Below are positions 26,501 to 33,924 of a stretch of 50,673 bases of DNA, piece after piece. The stretch lies in NCBI GenBank assembly GCA_026692905.1, contig JAPLNL010000117.1:1-50673 (forward strand), in the 5' to 3' direction. The position numbers and the translations under genes were made by a program. How positions within the stretch are numbered: position 1 is the first letter of the stretch; the number at the start of each line of letters is the position of its first letter. The notes beneath the pieces are model-generated. The model ran no database searches, was not told the DNA's origin, and saw only the letters and a list, made by a program, of their open reading frames with translations. The DNA comes from Planctomycetota bacterium. Its GTDB lineage: Bacteria; Planctomycetota; Planctomycetia; Pirellulales; Pirellulaceae.

Positions 26501-27091
26501 ATGAGTAACGCATTTGAAAAACAGCCAGTTTCCATCCACGACTATCTCGAAGGCGAACTTGTTTCCAGGAAGAAGCACGAGTTCGTAGATGGCGCAATCT
26601 ATGCGATGGCGGGTGCTTCGACCAACCATAATCGTATTGCTACCAATGCAACGGTTGAGATCGGTAGTCAGTTGCGTGGAAAGAAATGCCAAGTTTTCAA
26701 TTCGGACATGAAGGTACGAATCAGGCAAATTCGCAGCACGAGGTTTTATTACCCAGACCTTTCTGTCGTCTGCCAATCGAATGAGGGCCAGGAGTCTTTT
26801 CAGGATTTGCCTATAGTGATCGTTGAGGTTGTCTCCGACTCAACTCGTCGTGTGGACGAATACGAGAAGCGAGAAGCGTACCTGTCGATTAATTCACTAT
26901 TGGTGTACATCCTAATGGAGCAGAATGCTGCAAAAGCGCTGGTCTATCGACGAACCGATGACGGATTTGTTCGCGAAGTCTACTTTGGAATGGATGCAGT
27001 GATTCCTCTGAAGGAAATCGAATGCTCACTGAGCCTAACGGAAGTGTATACCAACGTCGAGTTCATTCCGCCGACGCATGAAGACGAATAG
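26501..27091 (+). CDS. Uma2 family (DUF820) PD-(D/E)xK nuclease-fold protein
   Basis: 196 residues from the ATG at 26501. Motifs: KKHEFVDGAIYAMAGAS near residue 25 (family start with Glu), the PD motif in YYPDLSVVC, VIVEVVSDST (ExxS form of the E-x-K position) and YEKREAYLSI with the conserved Lys. These are the restriction-endonuclease-like core residues. Uma2 proteins are abundant in cyanobacteria and planctomycetes and their biological role is unknown; association with mobile or repeat regions is common. Its 3' end overlaps the convergent methyltransferase gene by 29 bases. Confidence 0.9.
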   Translation: MSNAFEKQPVSIHDYLEGELVSRKKHEFVDGAIYAMAGASTNHNRIATNATVEIGSQLRGKKCQVFNSDMKVRIRQIRSTRFYYPDLSVVCQSNEGQESFQDLPIVIVEVVSDSTRRVDEYEKREAYLSINSLLVYILMEQNAAKALVYRRTDDGFVREVYFGMDAVIPLKEIECSLSLTEVYTNVEFIPPTHEDE

Positions 27092-27656
27092 GGCCCTTCG
27101 CTAGCTTGGTCAGCGCCCATAAAACAGGACTGTTGCTATTCCGAGGATCTTGAAATCGCTGACTTTGAAGCTCATCGGTGTGTTTCGCAATCCAGTCCGC
27201 AACACATTGCGATTCTTCTCGACCGCCTGGATGACCAGGGTATGCCAATACGCTGAGAAAACCTCCTGGCAGAAGCATTTCAAACGCTTGATCTAGGCCC
27301 GCCAGCGTCGTTTCCGGTTTCGTGACGATGGATTTGTCGCCTAATGGCAAATACCCCAAGTTGAACATGACGACCGATACACCTCCCACATGCTCCGGTT
27401 CGATCATTGCATTCAATTGCGAATGCGAGCCAACAACCAGTCGACATTGCGGCAAAGTCCCCGCTTCGAGCAGCTTCGCCCTCACGGTCTCGATTGCCCG
27501 CGATTGAATGTCCACGCCGTAAACCAATCCAGAGCGACCGACCTGCTCAGCCAAAAAAAGCGTATCGAAACCATTACCGCAAGTTGCGTCGACGGCGATT
27601 GAGCCAGCCGTCAAATAAGGTTTCGCAAAACTCTGGGCTTCTACAGTGAAATGCAT
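27063..27656 (-). CDS. mnmM: Class I SAM methyltransferase, YtqB/MnmM family
   Basis: 197 residues. The SAM loop is AVDATCGNGFDTLFLAEQVG (residues 21-40), then VYGVDIQSRAI, a catalytic-region VVMFNLGYLPLGDKSIVTKPETT and a YPGHPGG loop. This pattern matches the YtqB group, once called rRNA methylases and since shown to be MnmM, which methylates 5-aminomethyl-uridine at the tRNA wobble position to give mnm5(s2)U. The start codon overlaps the stop of the upstream FAD oxidase gene by one base (TAATG), a sign of coupling. The oxidase resembles the half of MnmC that makes exactly this substrate. Specificity is inferred. Confidence 0.85.
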   Translation of the reverse strand: MHFTVEAQSFAKPYLTAGSIAVDATCGNGFDTLFLAEQVGRSGLVYGVDIQSRAIETVRAKLLEAGTLPQCRLVVGSHSQLNAMIEPEHVGGVSVVMFNLGYLPLGDKSIVTKPETTLAGLDQAFEMLLPGGFLSVLAYPGHPGGREESQCVADWIAKHTDELQSQRFQDPRNSNSPVLWALTKLAKGPIRLHASAE

Positions 27657-28780
27657 TAAACCACCTTTCGACGTGATCTCGAAAACACGCGGTCAATCGT
27701 CGTGCCGTTCATCGCACCGATTGCCAATTCCGCAAGCCGGGGAGCCATGAGTGTTCCCTTGGAGCCCAACCCATTCAAACAAAACACGTTGGCATGAACA
27801 TCATGTTGCCCCAGAAGCGGATGCCGATCGTAGCTAGCTGGCCTAACCGCAGAGCGTTGTTCCAATACAACGTGTTGGCCGGCTTGGAATGTTTCATGAA
27901 CGAGCGATTCCCAACGCTGAATAAGCTCGGCCCGAAACTGCATCGTTTTTTCTTCGCTGACTTCGTTTTCCGAACCCGGCCCGGCACGATCATAAGTGGC
28001 ACCGACTAAATAGCGATGCTGGCCAACCGGAACAGCCCAAGCGTCGTGATGGACCACACGCTGCAGCTGAACGCTTGGGCTTTCGACGAGCAAGATATCG
28101 CCGCGTGCTGGGTGCAGAGGCAGATCGTGAAAGAATCGATTCTCCCGAGCCGCAATCCCTTGGCAAAAGGCAATGCGTTTTCCGATCAATTCGAGCGAAG
28201 GAATGCAAACAGCATGCGTTTGTTCGTCGAACAATATGTCGGCATCGCAATTGAGATCAACTTGATGGAACGCATCGTGGGCTTGAAAGTACCTTTGTGT
28301 CGCACCGAGGTAGGCGTTGGTATCCAATCGGGCTGCGGGCCCAATTTGACACATGCCAAAGGGTGCTTTCAGCCCACGGTTTTCTTCGGCAGAAACCCAG
28401 TCGGCTTGAATGGATAACGGGTTAAGATCATTGCCAGCAGAAAGCCATTTGCTCTCGTAAAGCTCTCGTTCGGTTTGGCTTCCAAAAACACGGAGAGCTG
28501 ACTCAACACGCCAGAAGGTTTCGTCGGTTTCCTGTTCGCATCGGCGATAAAACGCATCGGCCACTGGATAAAATTCATCCCATTTCCAACTTGCCGCTGC
28601 TCGTGCGCCCGTGATCGGCGTCACCAATCCGGCGGCAACACGCGACGAAGACCGAGCATCGAGCCGATCGATGATAGCGACAGTCCATCCGTGCCAATGC
28701 GATTGCCAAGCCATGGCAGCTCCGGCAAGACCAGCGCCGAGAACGATGAGATCGACTTTCTTAATCCGTGACTTCCTCAT
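27656..28780 (-). CDS. FAD-dependent oxidoreductase, MnmC(o)-like (DAO family)
   Basis: 374 residues. FAD motif VDLIVLGAGLAGAAMAW (residues 9-25), IIDR at the end of strand two, and a C-terminal HPLLGQHDVHANVFCLNGLGSKGTLMAPRLAE that resembles the oxidase half of MnmC and related DAO enzymes. MnmC(o) removes the carboxymethyl group of cmnm5U34 in tRNA to give nm5U34. The MnmC methyltransferase half is absent from this chain, but the next coupled gene is an MnmM-type methyltransferase. The gene starts 20 bases inside the end of the terC gene. A glycine-oxidase-like role is the main alternative. Confidence 0.8.
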   Translation of the reverse strand: MRKSRIKKVDLIVLGAGLAGAAMAWQSHWHGWTVAIIDRLDARSSSRVAAGLVTPITGARAAASWKWDEFYPVADAFYRRCEQETDETFWRVESALRVFGSQTERELYESKWLSAGNDLNPLSIQADWVSAEENRGLKAPFGMCQIGPAARLDTNAYLGATQRYFQAHDAFHQVDLNCDADILFDEQTHAVCIPSLELIGKRIAFCQGIAARENRFFHDLPLHPARGDILLVESPSVQLQRVVHHDAWAVPVGQHRYLVGATYDRAGPGSENEVSEEKTMQFRAELIQRWESLVHETFQAGQHVVLEQRSAVRPASYDRHPLLGQHDVHANVFCLNGLGSKGTLMAPRLAELAIGAMNGTTIDRVFSRSRRKVV

Positions 28781-29585
28781 TCTTGCCGCGAGCTCGCAAA
28801 TTCAATATCTCGACCCCTAAAGAGAAGAGCATCGCAAAATAGACATAGCCTTTGCTGACGTGGGTGCCACAACCATCCGCTACCAACATAGCGCCGATCA
28901 TCACGAGAAAAGCCACCGCAAGCATCTTAACCGTGGGGTTTTGCTCCACAAATACGGCTACCTTGGTTGAGAAGAGCATCATGATGATCACCGATACGAT
29001 GACGGCAGTAACCATGACCCACAACTGGTCTGCCATACCTACTGCTGTAATGACGGAGTCGAGCGAAAAGACGATGTCCAGGATCATGACTTGGATCAAA
29101 ACCGAAGCGTAACTTGGCGGCGCAGCGACCGAGTTCGTAGAGTGCTCACCGTCAACCAGATGGTGAATTTCCATAACACTCTTCCAAAGCAAAAACAAAC
29201 CGCCACCGATCAAAATCAAGTCCTTAAAGGAAACTTGGTTGATTTCCGGGCGTTCCATCAGCCAGTCGTTTGCGGTGGTTCCCAACGGCAAAATGTCCAG
29301 GGAAAGTATGGGATCTTTCAATTTCATGATCCAGAACAATGTTGCCAGCAAAGCGATACGCATTCCCATTGCCAAAGCGAGGCCAATCAGCCTCGCAGAC
29401 TTTTGTTGTTCTTTTGGCAATTTGCTCGACAAGACGGACAGAAAGACCAAATTGTCGATTCCGAGCACGATTTCCATAGCGGATAATGCGACCAAAGCAA
29501 TCAAATTGCCAGTCAAACTGCCATCGACTGCGTCCGTGGACGCAAACATGCAAAAATCTGGGAGAAATGGAAAAATCGGTATCAT
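28761..29585 (-). CDS. TerC family integral membrane protein
   Basis: 274 residues with about seven membrane helices. Two TerC signatures are present: EIVLGIDNLVFLSVL (residues ~37-51) and DIVFSLDSVITAVG in the second half, whose Asp/Asn residues lie within helices. The family is linked to tellurite resistance and, in several bacteria, to Mn2+ export or metal loading of secreted enzymes; which applies here is unknown. ATG 29585 is used; the Met at residue 13 is an alternative. It overlaps the downstream MnmC-like gene by 20 bases, so a three-gene minus-strand unit is likely, though no functional link is obvious. Confidence 0.9.
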   Translation of the reverse strand: MIPIFPFLPDFCMFASTDAVDGSLTGNLIALVALSAMEIVLGIDNLVFLSVLSSKLPKEQQKSARLIGLALAMGMRIALLATLFWIMKLKDPILSLDILPLGTTANDWLMERPEINQVSFKDLILIGGGLFLLWKSVMEIHHLVDGEHSTNSVAAPPSYASVLIQVMILDIVFSLDSVITAVGMADQLWVMVTAVIVSVIIMMLFSTKVAVFVEQNPTVKMLAVAFLVMIGAMLVADGCGTHVSKGYVYFAMLFSLGVEILNLRARGKNEEVTD

Positions 29586-29659
29586 AGTGTTAGTAAAGAT
29601 AGGGATTTCCCGTCCGAAAGAGAAGCCACCTTTGCTTCTTGGGGTGCCGCTGGGATATT

Positions 29660-31849
29660 ATGAGTTCATTGACGCATCCAGTTTTCCATTGTTCAGGTTC
29701 GGTGCTACCCTTGGACCCATTCCGACTCGCTTGCCCCCATTGCTCAAGCAAAATTGTTGTGCGCCATGAGCAGTTGTTGGGGCAAACACTTCCATGCCCT
29801 AAATGCAAAGAACCTATTTCGGTGCCAAAGAGTCCGCCAGCACCTGCGGATTCTGCCAACAATCCCAAGCCGGTTTCCAGTAAGCCCCCTGGCTCTCACA
29901 TCGTCTCGTCGCCGAGAGGTGTAGGTGGGCAGATCATCGATTCGACGGCCATGACCAAGGTCGGGGATTTCGATTGGAATGAACTCTTGGCCAGCGATGA
30001 TCCAGCCGCAAGGACGGATAGCTCAGATGACTCCGGGCCGAAATTTCGATCGCTCAATGAACCCGACTTTATCCCTATCCCCAGCACCTTCACCCCAATC
30101 TCTCCATTACCAGCTTCGGATTTGGAAAAACCGATCCATGGACAAGCTTGGCAAAGCAACGCTGCAGCCAGACGACGCCAGATGCTTGTTCTGGCAACCG
30201 TAGGCATCACTGGCTCCTTAGTTGCAGTGGGTTGCTTTGTTCTCTTCGTGCAGATGGTTGGCAACAACCCCCAGCCAATCGCAAGCGGAAATGGTGACAA
30301 TGCCGTTGGAGTGAAAAGCATTGAAGCCCAACCCCCACTTCCGGAACTCGACAAGTCCGAACCGATTGCTCCTCCTAGCCAACAAACCGTTGTGGTCCCG
30401 TCTGAAAATCCAAAAGATCCAAATGTCGGGAGCGGACAAGGAGTCGACGAGTCCACCGAAAAAGAACCCATCGAGTCCCCAGATACGAAGGCAAATAGAC
30501 CGCCGGCGGATTCGACAACTCAAAAGAATCCGAAATCAATCGATAGCCAGCCAGCAGTCGCCACGCCTAACCCGGACCAGCCAAAAACCCCGGAACAGGC
30601 TAAAGAGGATGCCTCGACCGCGATCCCCCCGGTGTTTAGTAAGTTTAGGATTTCGTTGCAACCAGATAACATCAACGCGGCGATTATTGAGCCATCGCCC
30701 GAACGAGCCGAGTTGAATATCGAAAACGCTCCGGTTGTCCAGAAGCAGGTCTTCCACCCAGCTCCCAAGCCGATCCCTGTCTGGGCCGAGAAGTCAAACT
30801 TAGCGTTCTCATCCTTTCGACAAAAAGACATAAGCTTGCTCAGGTGCATCGATTTGTTTGGAAGAATGACGGGCGTTGGAATCACGGTAGATTGGCAATC
30901 GTGTCGCATTGCGGGCATCGACCTCGCGAAAAAAATGGACATCGACGAAAAAGACAAAACGATTGCAGAGCTGGTCAGTCAGATTGTTCTCGCAAATGGA
31001 CTCGAGTGGAGTTTTGACGCCAAGGGTTTGCCGGTCGTTTCCGCTCCCAAAGCCACCATGGAAGCGAAGTCGCAAATCGATTGGTCAACCGCGGGACTCT
31101 TTCAAGACGGAGCCGAACGTGAAGGGTGCGAAACATTGATTCGATTGTGGGAGTATCAAGATGTATGCAGCTTCTCCGATGGACGACTTCAATGGAACGA
31201 TCAAGCGACTCCCATTCAAAAAGCGAATATGAAGGCTTCGCTTTGCGAACTCGCCACGCTTCAGCGACTCGAGGCAAGTCCATGGAGCAAGCCTCAAGAG
31301 CTGCCGTTGATGTACTCGCTTGACCAATGGAATAAGAGTGTGGTTACCTTAGAACGCAAGACGAAATTGACGCTTGAGGCGCATGAACGGCGTCCCATTC
31401 CGGACTTGTTAATGACCGTTGCGGCCGAAACCAAATTGAATTTGGTGATCGATTGGCAGAATACGTGGCAACACGGCTTAACACCTACGAATACCGCGGC
31501 GATTGTTTTGGGTGGAAGAACATTTCCGCAAACCGCAAAACGATTCCTCACCGACTATGCTCTCGAAATCGTGCCGATTCTGGATGATACGGTATTGCTC
31601 ACGACGCGAGAATTTCGTCAAAGCCTCGTTCGAATTGTCCCGCTACGCATGCCGAAAAATTCCAAACTCGATGATTTGAGGCAGTATTTGAGAACGTTAG
31701 CTCCCTTAGAAGGCAATCGATATAAGTTCAAAATCGTACCGATCCCTGGAACGGACGAACTCTTTTTCGCTCGAATCTGTAGCCCATCTTCGGAGCAATT
31801 AAATGACCCGGATATCGTGCTCGGTCTGGGCTGGCCTGAAAGACCTTAG
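29660..31849 (+). CDS. Zinc-ribbon membrane protein with STN-like domains
   Basis: 729 residues from the ATG at 29660. A zinc ribbon lies at the N terminus (C25-PHC28 ... C46-PKC49), then a Pro/Ser-rich cytoplasmic stretch, one membrane helix around residues 175-197, and ~170 residues of Pro/Lys/Glu-rich low complexity. Two later blocks (QKDISLLRCIDLFGRMTGVGI... and RRPIPDLLMTVAAETKLNLVI...) have the pattern of secretin/TonB short N-terminal (STN) domains. The layout, cytoplasmic ribbon plus extracytoplasmic ring-like domains, is typical of poorly known planctomycete proteins. Function unknown. It is divergent from terC and 9 bases before tsaE. Confidence 0.7.
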   Translation: MSSLTHPVFHCSGSVLPLDPFRLACPHCSSKIVVRHEQLLGQTLPCPKCKEPISVPKSPPAPADSANNPKPVSSKPPGSHIVSSPRGVGGQIIDSTAMTKVGDFDWNELLASDDPAARTDSSDDSGPKFRSLNEPDFIPIPSTFTPISPLPASDLEKPIHGQAWQSNAAARRRQMLVLATVGITGSLVAVGCFVLFVQMVGNNPQPIASGNGDNAVGVKSIEAQPPLPELDKSEPIAPPSQQTVVVPSENPKDPNVGSGQGVDESTEKEPIESPDTKANRPPADSTTQKNPKSIDSQPAVATPNPDQPKTPEQAKEDASTAIPPVFSKFRISLQPDNINAAIIEPSPERAELNIENAPVVQKQVFHPAPKPIPVWAEKSNLAFSSFRQKDISLLRCIDLFGRMTGVGITVDWQSCRIAGIDLAKKMDIDEKDKTIAELVSQIVLANGLEWSFDAKGLPVVSAPKATMEAKSQIDWSTAGLFQDGAEREGCETLIRLWEYQDVCSFSDGRLQWNDQATPIQKANMKASLCELATLQRLEASPWSKPQELPLMYSLDQWNKSVVTLERKTKLTLEAHERRPIPDLLMTVAAETKLNLVIDWQNTWQHGLTPTNTAAIVLGGRTFPQTAKRFLTDYALEIVPILDDTVLLTTREFRQSLVRIVPLRMPKNSKLDDLRQYLRTLAPLEGNRYKFKIVPIPGTDELFFARICSPSSEQLNDPDIVLGLGWPERP

Positions 31850-31858
31850 ACTCTTCGC

Positions 31859-32380
31859 GTGACTATCAAGATCCAATCCCGTGCCCCTGACCTCAATCGG
31901 ATGCAATGTGAGCTCTCGATTGAGGATTTAGCGGACTGCAAAATGTTTGCGCAGCAAGTGGCACAGTGCGTTTCAATACCGCTTGCAATCGCGTTGTCCG
32001 GTACGCTTGGGGCAGGAAAAACGCAGTGGACGCGTTTCTTCGCAATCGCTTTAGGGGCGAATCCAGAGAGCGTTAGCAGCCCCACCTTTATGCTCGTTCA
32101 TGAGTATTCAAGCCAGCCACCCATCTATCATTTGGATGCCTACCGAATCGGAGACGAAGAAGAAATGTTGGAGCTAGGCTTCGAGGAAATGTTAGACGCC
32201 GAGGCAATCACCATTGTCGAATGGGCGGACCGATTTCCGAGGCTGCTCCCCCGAAACACCCTGCGAATTCACTTGGAAGTCGGCGAACGAGCAGACTCAC
32301 GAACAGTGCAGCTGCAAGCCGACGGCCAACGCGCCAAAGCAATTCTCGAAAAATTGATTTCGCTCTGGGAAAAGGGGTGA
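31859..32380 (+). CDS. tsaE: tRNA threonylcarbamoyladenosine biosynthesis ATPase TsaE
   Basis: 173 residues from a GTG at 31859; an ATG at 31901 is also possible, and neither has a good ribosome site. Key motifs: Walker A SGTLGAGKTQW (~residue 43-53), the SPTF switch in ESVSSPTFMLVHEY, HLDAYRI with the Walker B-like Asp, and IVEWADRF near residue 122. TsaE drives the TsaB-TsaD complex that attaches threonylcarbamoyl to A37 of ANN-decoding tRNAs. The gene follows the zinc-ribbon protein with 9 bases between. Heptamer repeats start about 15 bases after the stop. The YrdC-like domain at 10395 is the other candidate for this pathway, but it looks degenerate. Confidence 0.93.
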   Translation: MTIKIQSRAPDLNRMQCELSIEDLADCKMFAQQVAQCVSIPLAIALSGTLGAGKTQWTRFFAIALGANPESVSSPTFMLVHEYSSQPPIYHLDAYRIGDEEEMLELGFEEMLDAEAITIVEWADRFPRLLPRNTLRIHLEVGERADSRTVQLQADGQRAKAILEKLISLWEKG

Positions 32381-32393
32381 GATATGAGCGGCG

Positions 32394-32461
32394 GTTTTCA
32401 GCTTTCAGTCTTCAGAAAGACGGCACAAAAACCGACCACTGACAACTGACAACTGACAACA
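32394..32461. repeat. Heptamer repeat tract joining tsaE to a truncated gene
   Basis: Heptads TTTTCAG, CTTTCAG and TCTTCAG (32394-32415) are followed after a short spacer by about three units of the ACTGACA phase at 32438-32460. The tract ends exactly where the four-helix-bundle reading frame begins without its N-terminal half. Confidence 0.75.
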
Positions 32462-32638
32462 GCGGATTTTGCGAGGTTTCTCCAAATTGCGGTGGGTTCC
32501 GCAAGTGAATTGGAATACCATCTTATTCTAGCTCGTGATCTCAGTTTCTTGTCCATCGAGGACTACGAACGCTTGGCCAGTAGTACGATTGAGACCAAAC
32601 GTATGCTCGCATCGCTAATCCAAAAGGTCAAAGAGTAA
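32462..32638 (+). pseudogene. Four-helix-bundle (S23/IVS-type) protein gene, 5' truncated
   Basis: The frame from 32462 to the stop at 32638 gives 58 residues: DFARFLQIAVGSASELEYH (first 19 after the initial Ala), then LARDLSFLSIEDYE and a final helix. This is the C-terminal half of the four-helix-bundle family found in 23S rRNA intervening sequences and in retroelement accessory protein Avd. The normal first two helices (about 60 residues) and a start codon are missing; CAACTGA heptamers occupy their place. It lies between tsaE and moxR on the same strand. It should be non-functional unless translated from a non-ATG codon. The truncation point at the repeat suggests a repeat-mediated rearrangement. 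Confidence 0.75.
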
Positions 32639-32646
32639 TCGATTCG

Positions 32647-32874
32647 TTTTCAGTGTTCCGTTTTCAGTTTAAAGCAAGACAGGACCAACTGACAACTGAC
32701 AACTGACAACTGACAACTGACAACTGACAACTGACAACTGACAACTGACAACTGACAACTGACAACTGACAACTGACCAACTGACAACTGACAACTGACA
32801 ACTGACAACTGACAACTGACAACTGACAACTGACAACTGACAACTGACAACTGACAACTGAAAACTGAAAACTC
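32647..32874. repeat. 25-copy CAACTGA heptamer tract upstream of moxR
   Basis: From 32686 to 32861 there are 25 tandem CAACTGA units with one inserted C near 32776 (25 x 7 + 1 = 176 bases). The tract is flanked by heptads of opposite sense: TTTTCAG type at 32647-32674 and CTGAAAA type at 32858-32872, so GTTTTCAGT (32660-32668) and ACTGAAAAC bracket it as an inverted pair. The moxR ATG is only six bases beyond the end. Long open frames over it (repeating QLSVVSC on minus) are artefacts of a 7-base period without stops. Confidence 0.95.
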
Positions 32875-32877
32875 CCC

Positions 32878-33834
32878 ATGTCACCACTCGTCCACGAATC
32901 CTCGAAGCGAATCATTGCCAATATCGAAAAGGTAATCGTTGGCAAGCGAAAGCAATTAGTCCTTTCACTGGTCTCTTGGTTTTCGGGTGGACACATTTTG
33001 TTGGAAGACGTTCCTGGCGTCGCCAAAACGATGCTGGCGAGGGCTATGGCGGCAAGCGTAGGTTGTACGTTCAAGCGGGTGCAATGCACACCGGATTTGT
33101 TACCAAGCGACATAACAGGCGCCGCAATCTTCAATCAAAAAACCAGCGAGTTTGAGTTTCGGCCCGGCCCTTTGTTTACCAACATCTTGCTTGCAGATGA
33201 GATCAATCGAACAACCCCGCGCGCTCAATCGGCCTTGCTGGAAGCCATGGCGGAATCCTGCGCGACGATCGATGGTGTGACCCACAAACTGCCGAATCCG
33301 TTCTTGGTCATCGCAACGCAAAACCCTATCGATCATGAGGGCACATTTCCATTACCGGAAGCACAACTCGACCGTTTCTTCATGAAGTTCTCGCTGGGCT
33401 ATCCTTCCATGGAGGAGGAACTGAAAATGATGCAGATGCTTGAGCGAGAGCATCCGATTCATTCATTGACGAGTGTTGTTTCCGCGGAAGAGATTGTCCA
33501 GGTGCAACAGTTGGTGAAACAAGTTTACGTCGACCCAAAGGTTCGGCAGTACATGCTGCAGATCGTACACGAAACCCGCTCGCATCCCGATTTGGCATTG
33601 GGAGGCGGACCCCGTGCCACCATCGCAATCTTTCGGGCTTCGCAGGCCATGGCTGCCATACGAGGCCGAAATTATGTTCAACCTGATGACGTCAAAAAAA
33701 CGATAGCACCAGTGATGGCTCATCGCCTGATCTTGAGACCAGAGAGTCGTTTACGACGCATTACCAGCGAACAAATCTTGGACGGCATCGTCGCTGAACT
33801 TGCAGTCCCTACGCTTGAAGAGCCAAAGACTTAG
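32878..33834 (+). CDS. moxR: MoxR family AAA+ ATPase
   Basis: 318 residues. The start at 32878 gives the normal MoxR N terminus (IIANIEKVIVGKRKQ..LVSWFSGGHILLEDVPGVAKT) with Walker A DVPGVAKT, Walker B LLADEINRTTP, sensor 1 in VIATQNPIDHEG and PLPEAQLDRF. MoxR ATPases act as chaperones that mature or activate partners, often with DUF58 and von Willebrand-A proteins. No such partner follows: the next genes are convergent, so this is an orphan copy as far as the window shows. The 5' leader is a heptamer repeat with no Shine-Dalgarno site. Confidence 0.93.
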   Translation: MSPLVHESSKRIIANIEKVIVGKRKQLVLSLVSWFSGGHILLEDVPGVAKTMLARAMAASVGCTFKRVQCTPDLLPSDITGAAIFNQKTSEFEFRPGPLFTNILLADEINRTTPRAQSALLEAMAESCATIDGVTHKLPNPFLVIATQNPIDHEGTFPLPEAQLDRFFMKFSLGYPSMEEELKMMQMLEREHPIHSLTSVVSAEEIVQVQQLVKQVYVDPKVRQYMLQIVHETRSHPDLALGGGPRATIAIFRASQAMAAIRGRNYVQPDDVKKTIAPVMAHRLILRPESRLRRITSEQILDGIVAELAVPTLEEPKT

Positions 33835-33841
33835 CTGCCCG

Positions 33842-33908
33842 CCGGCTAAAGCCGGTACAACGGCCGTTGGTGTACAATCCGTTGGTGTACAATCCGTTGG
33901 TGTACCAA
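33842..33908. repeat. CCGGCT palindrome and triple 15-base tandem repeat
   Basis: 33842-33855 is CCGGCT-AA-AGCCGG. It is followed by three tandem copies of CCGTTGGTGTACAAT (33864-33878, 33879-33893, and 33894-33908 with two changes). The block fills the gap between the convergent moxR and holB genes. Confidence 0.85.
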
Positions 33909-33924
33909 CACCAGCCCTGTGCGG

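Noticed and set aside
32686-32861. Possible CRISPR array
   Set aside because: The 7-base unit is strictly tandem with no spacers, and no cas gene is present.
32650-33134. Open frames on minus coding repeated QLSVVSC units
   Set aside because: They are produced by the 7-base CAACTGA period, which contains no stop in these frames, and they run into the antisense of moxR.
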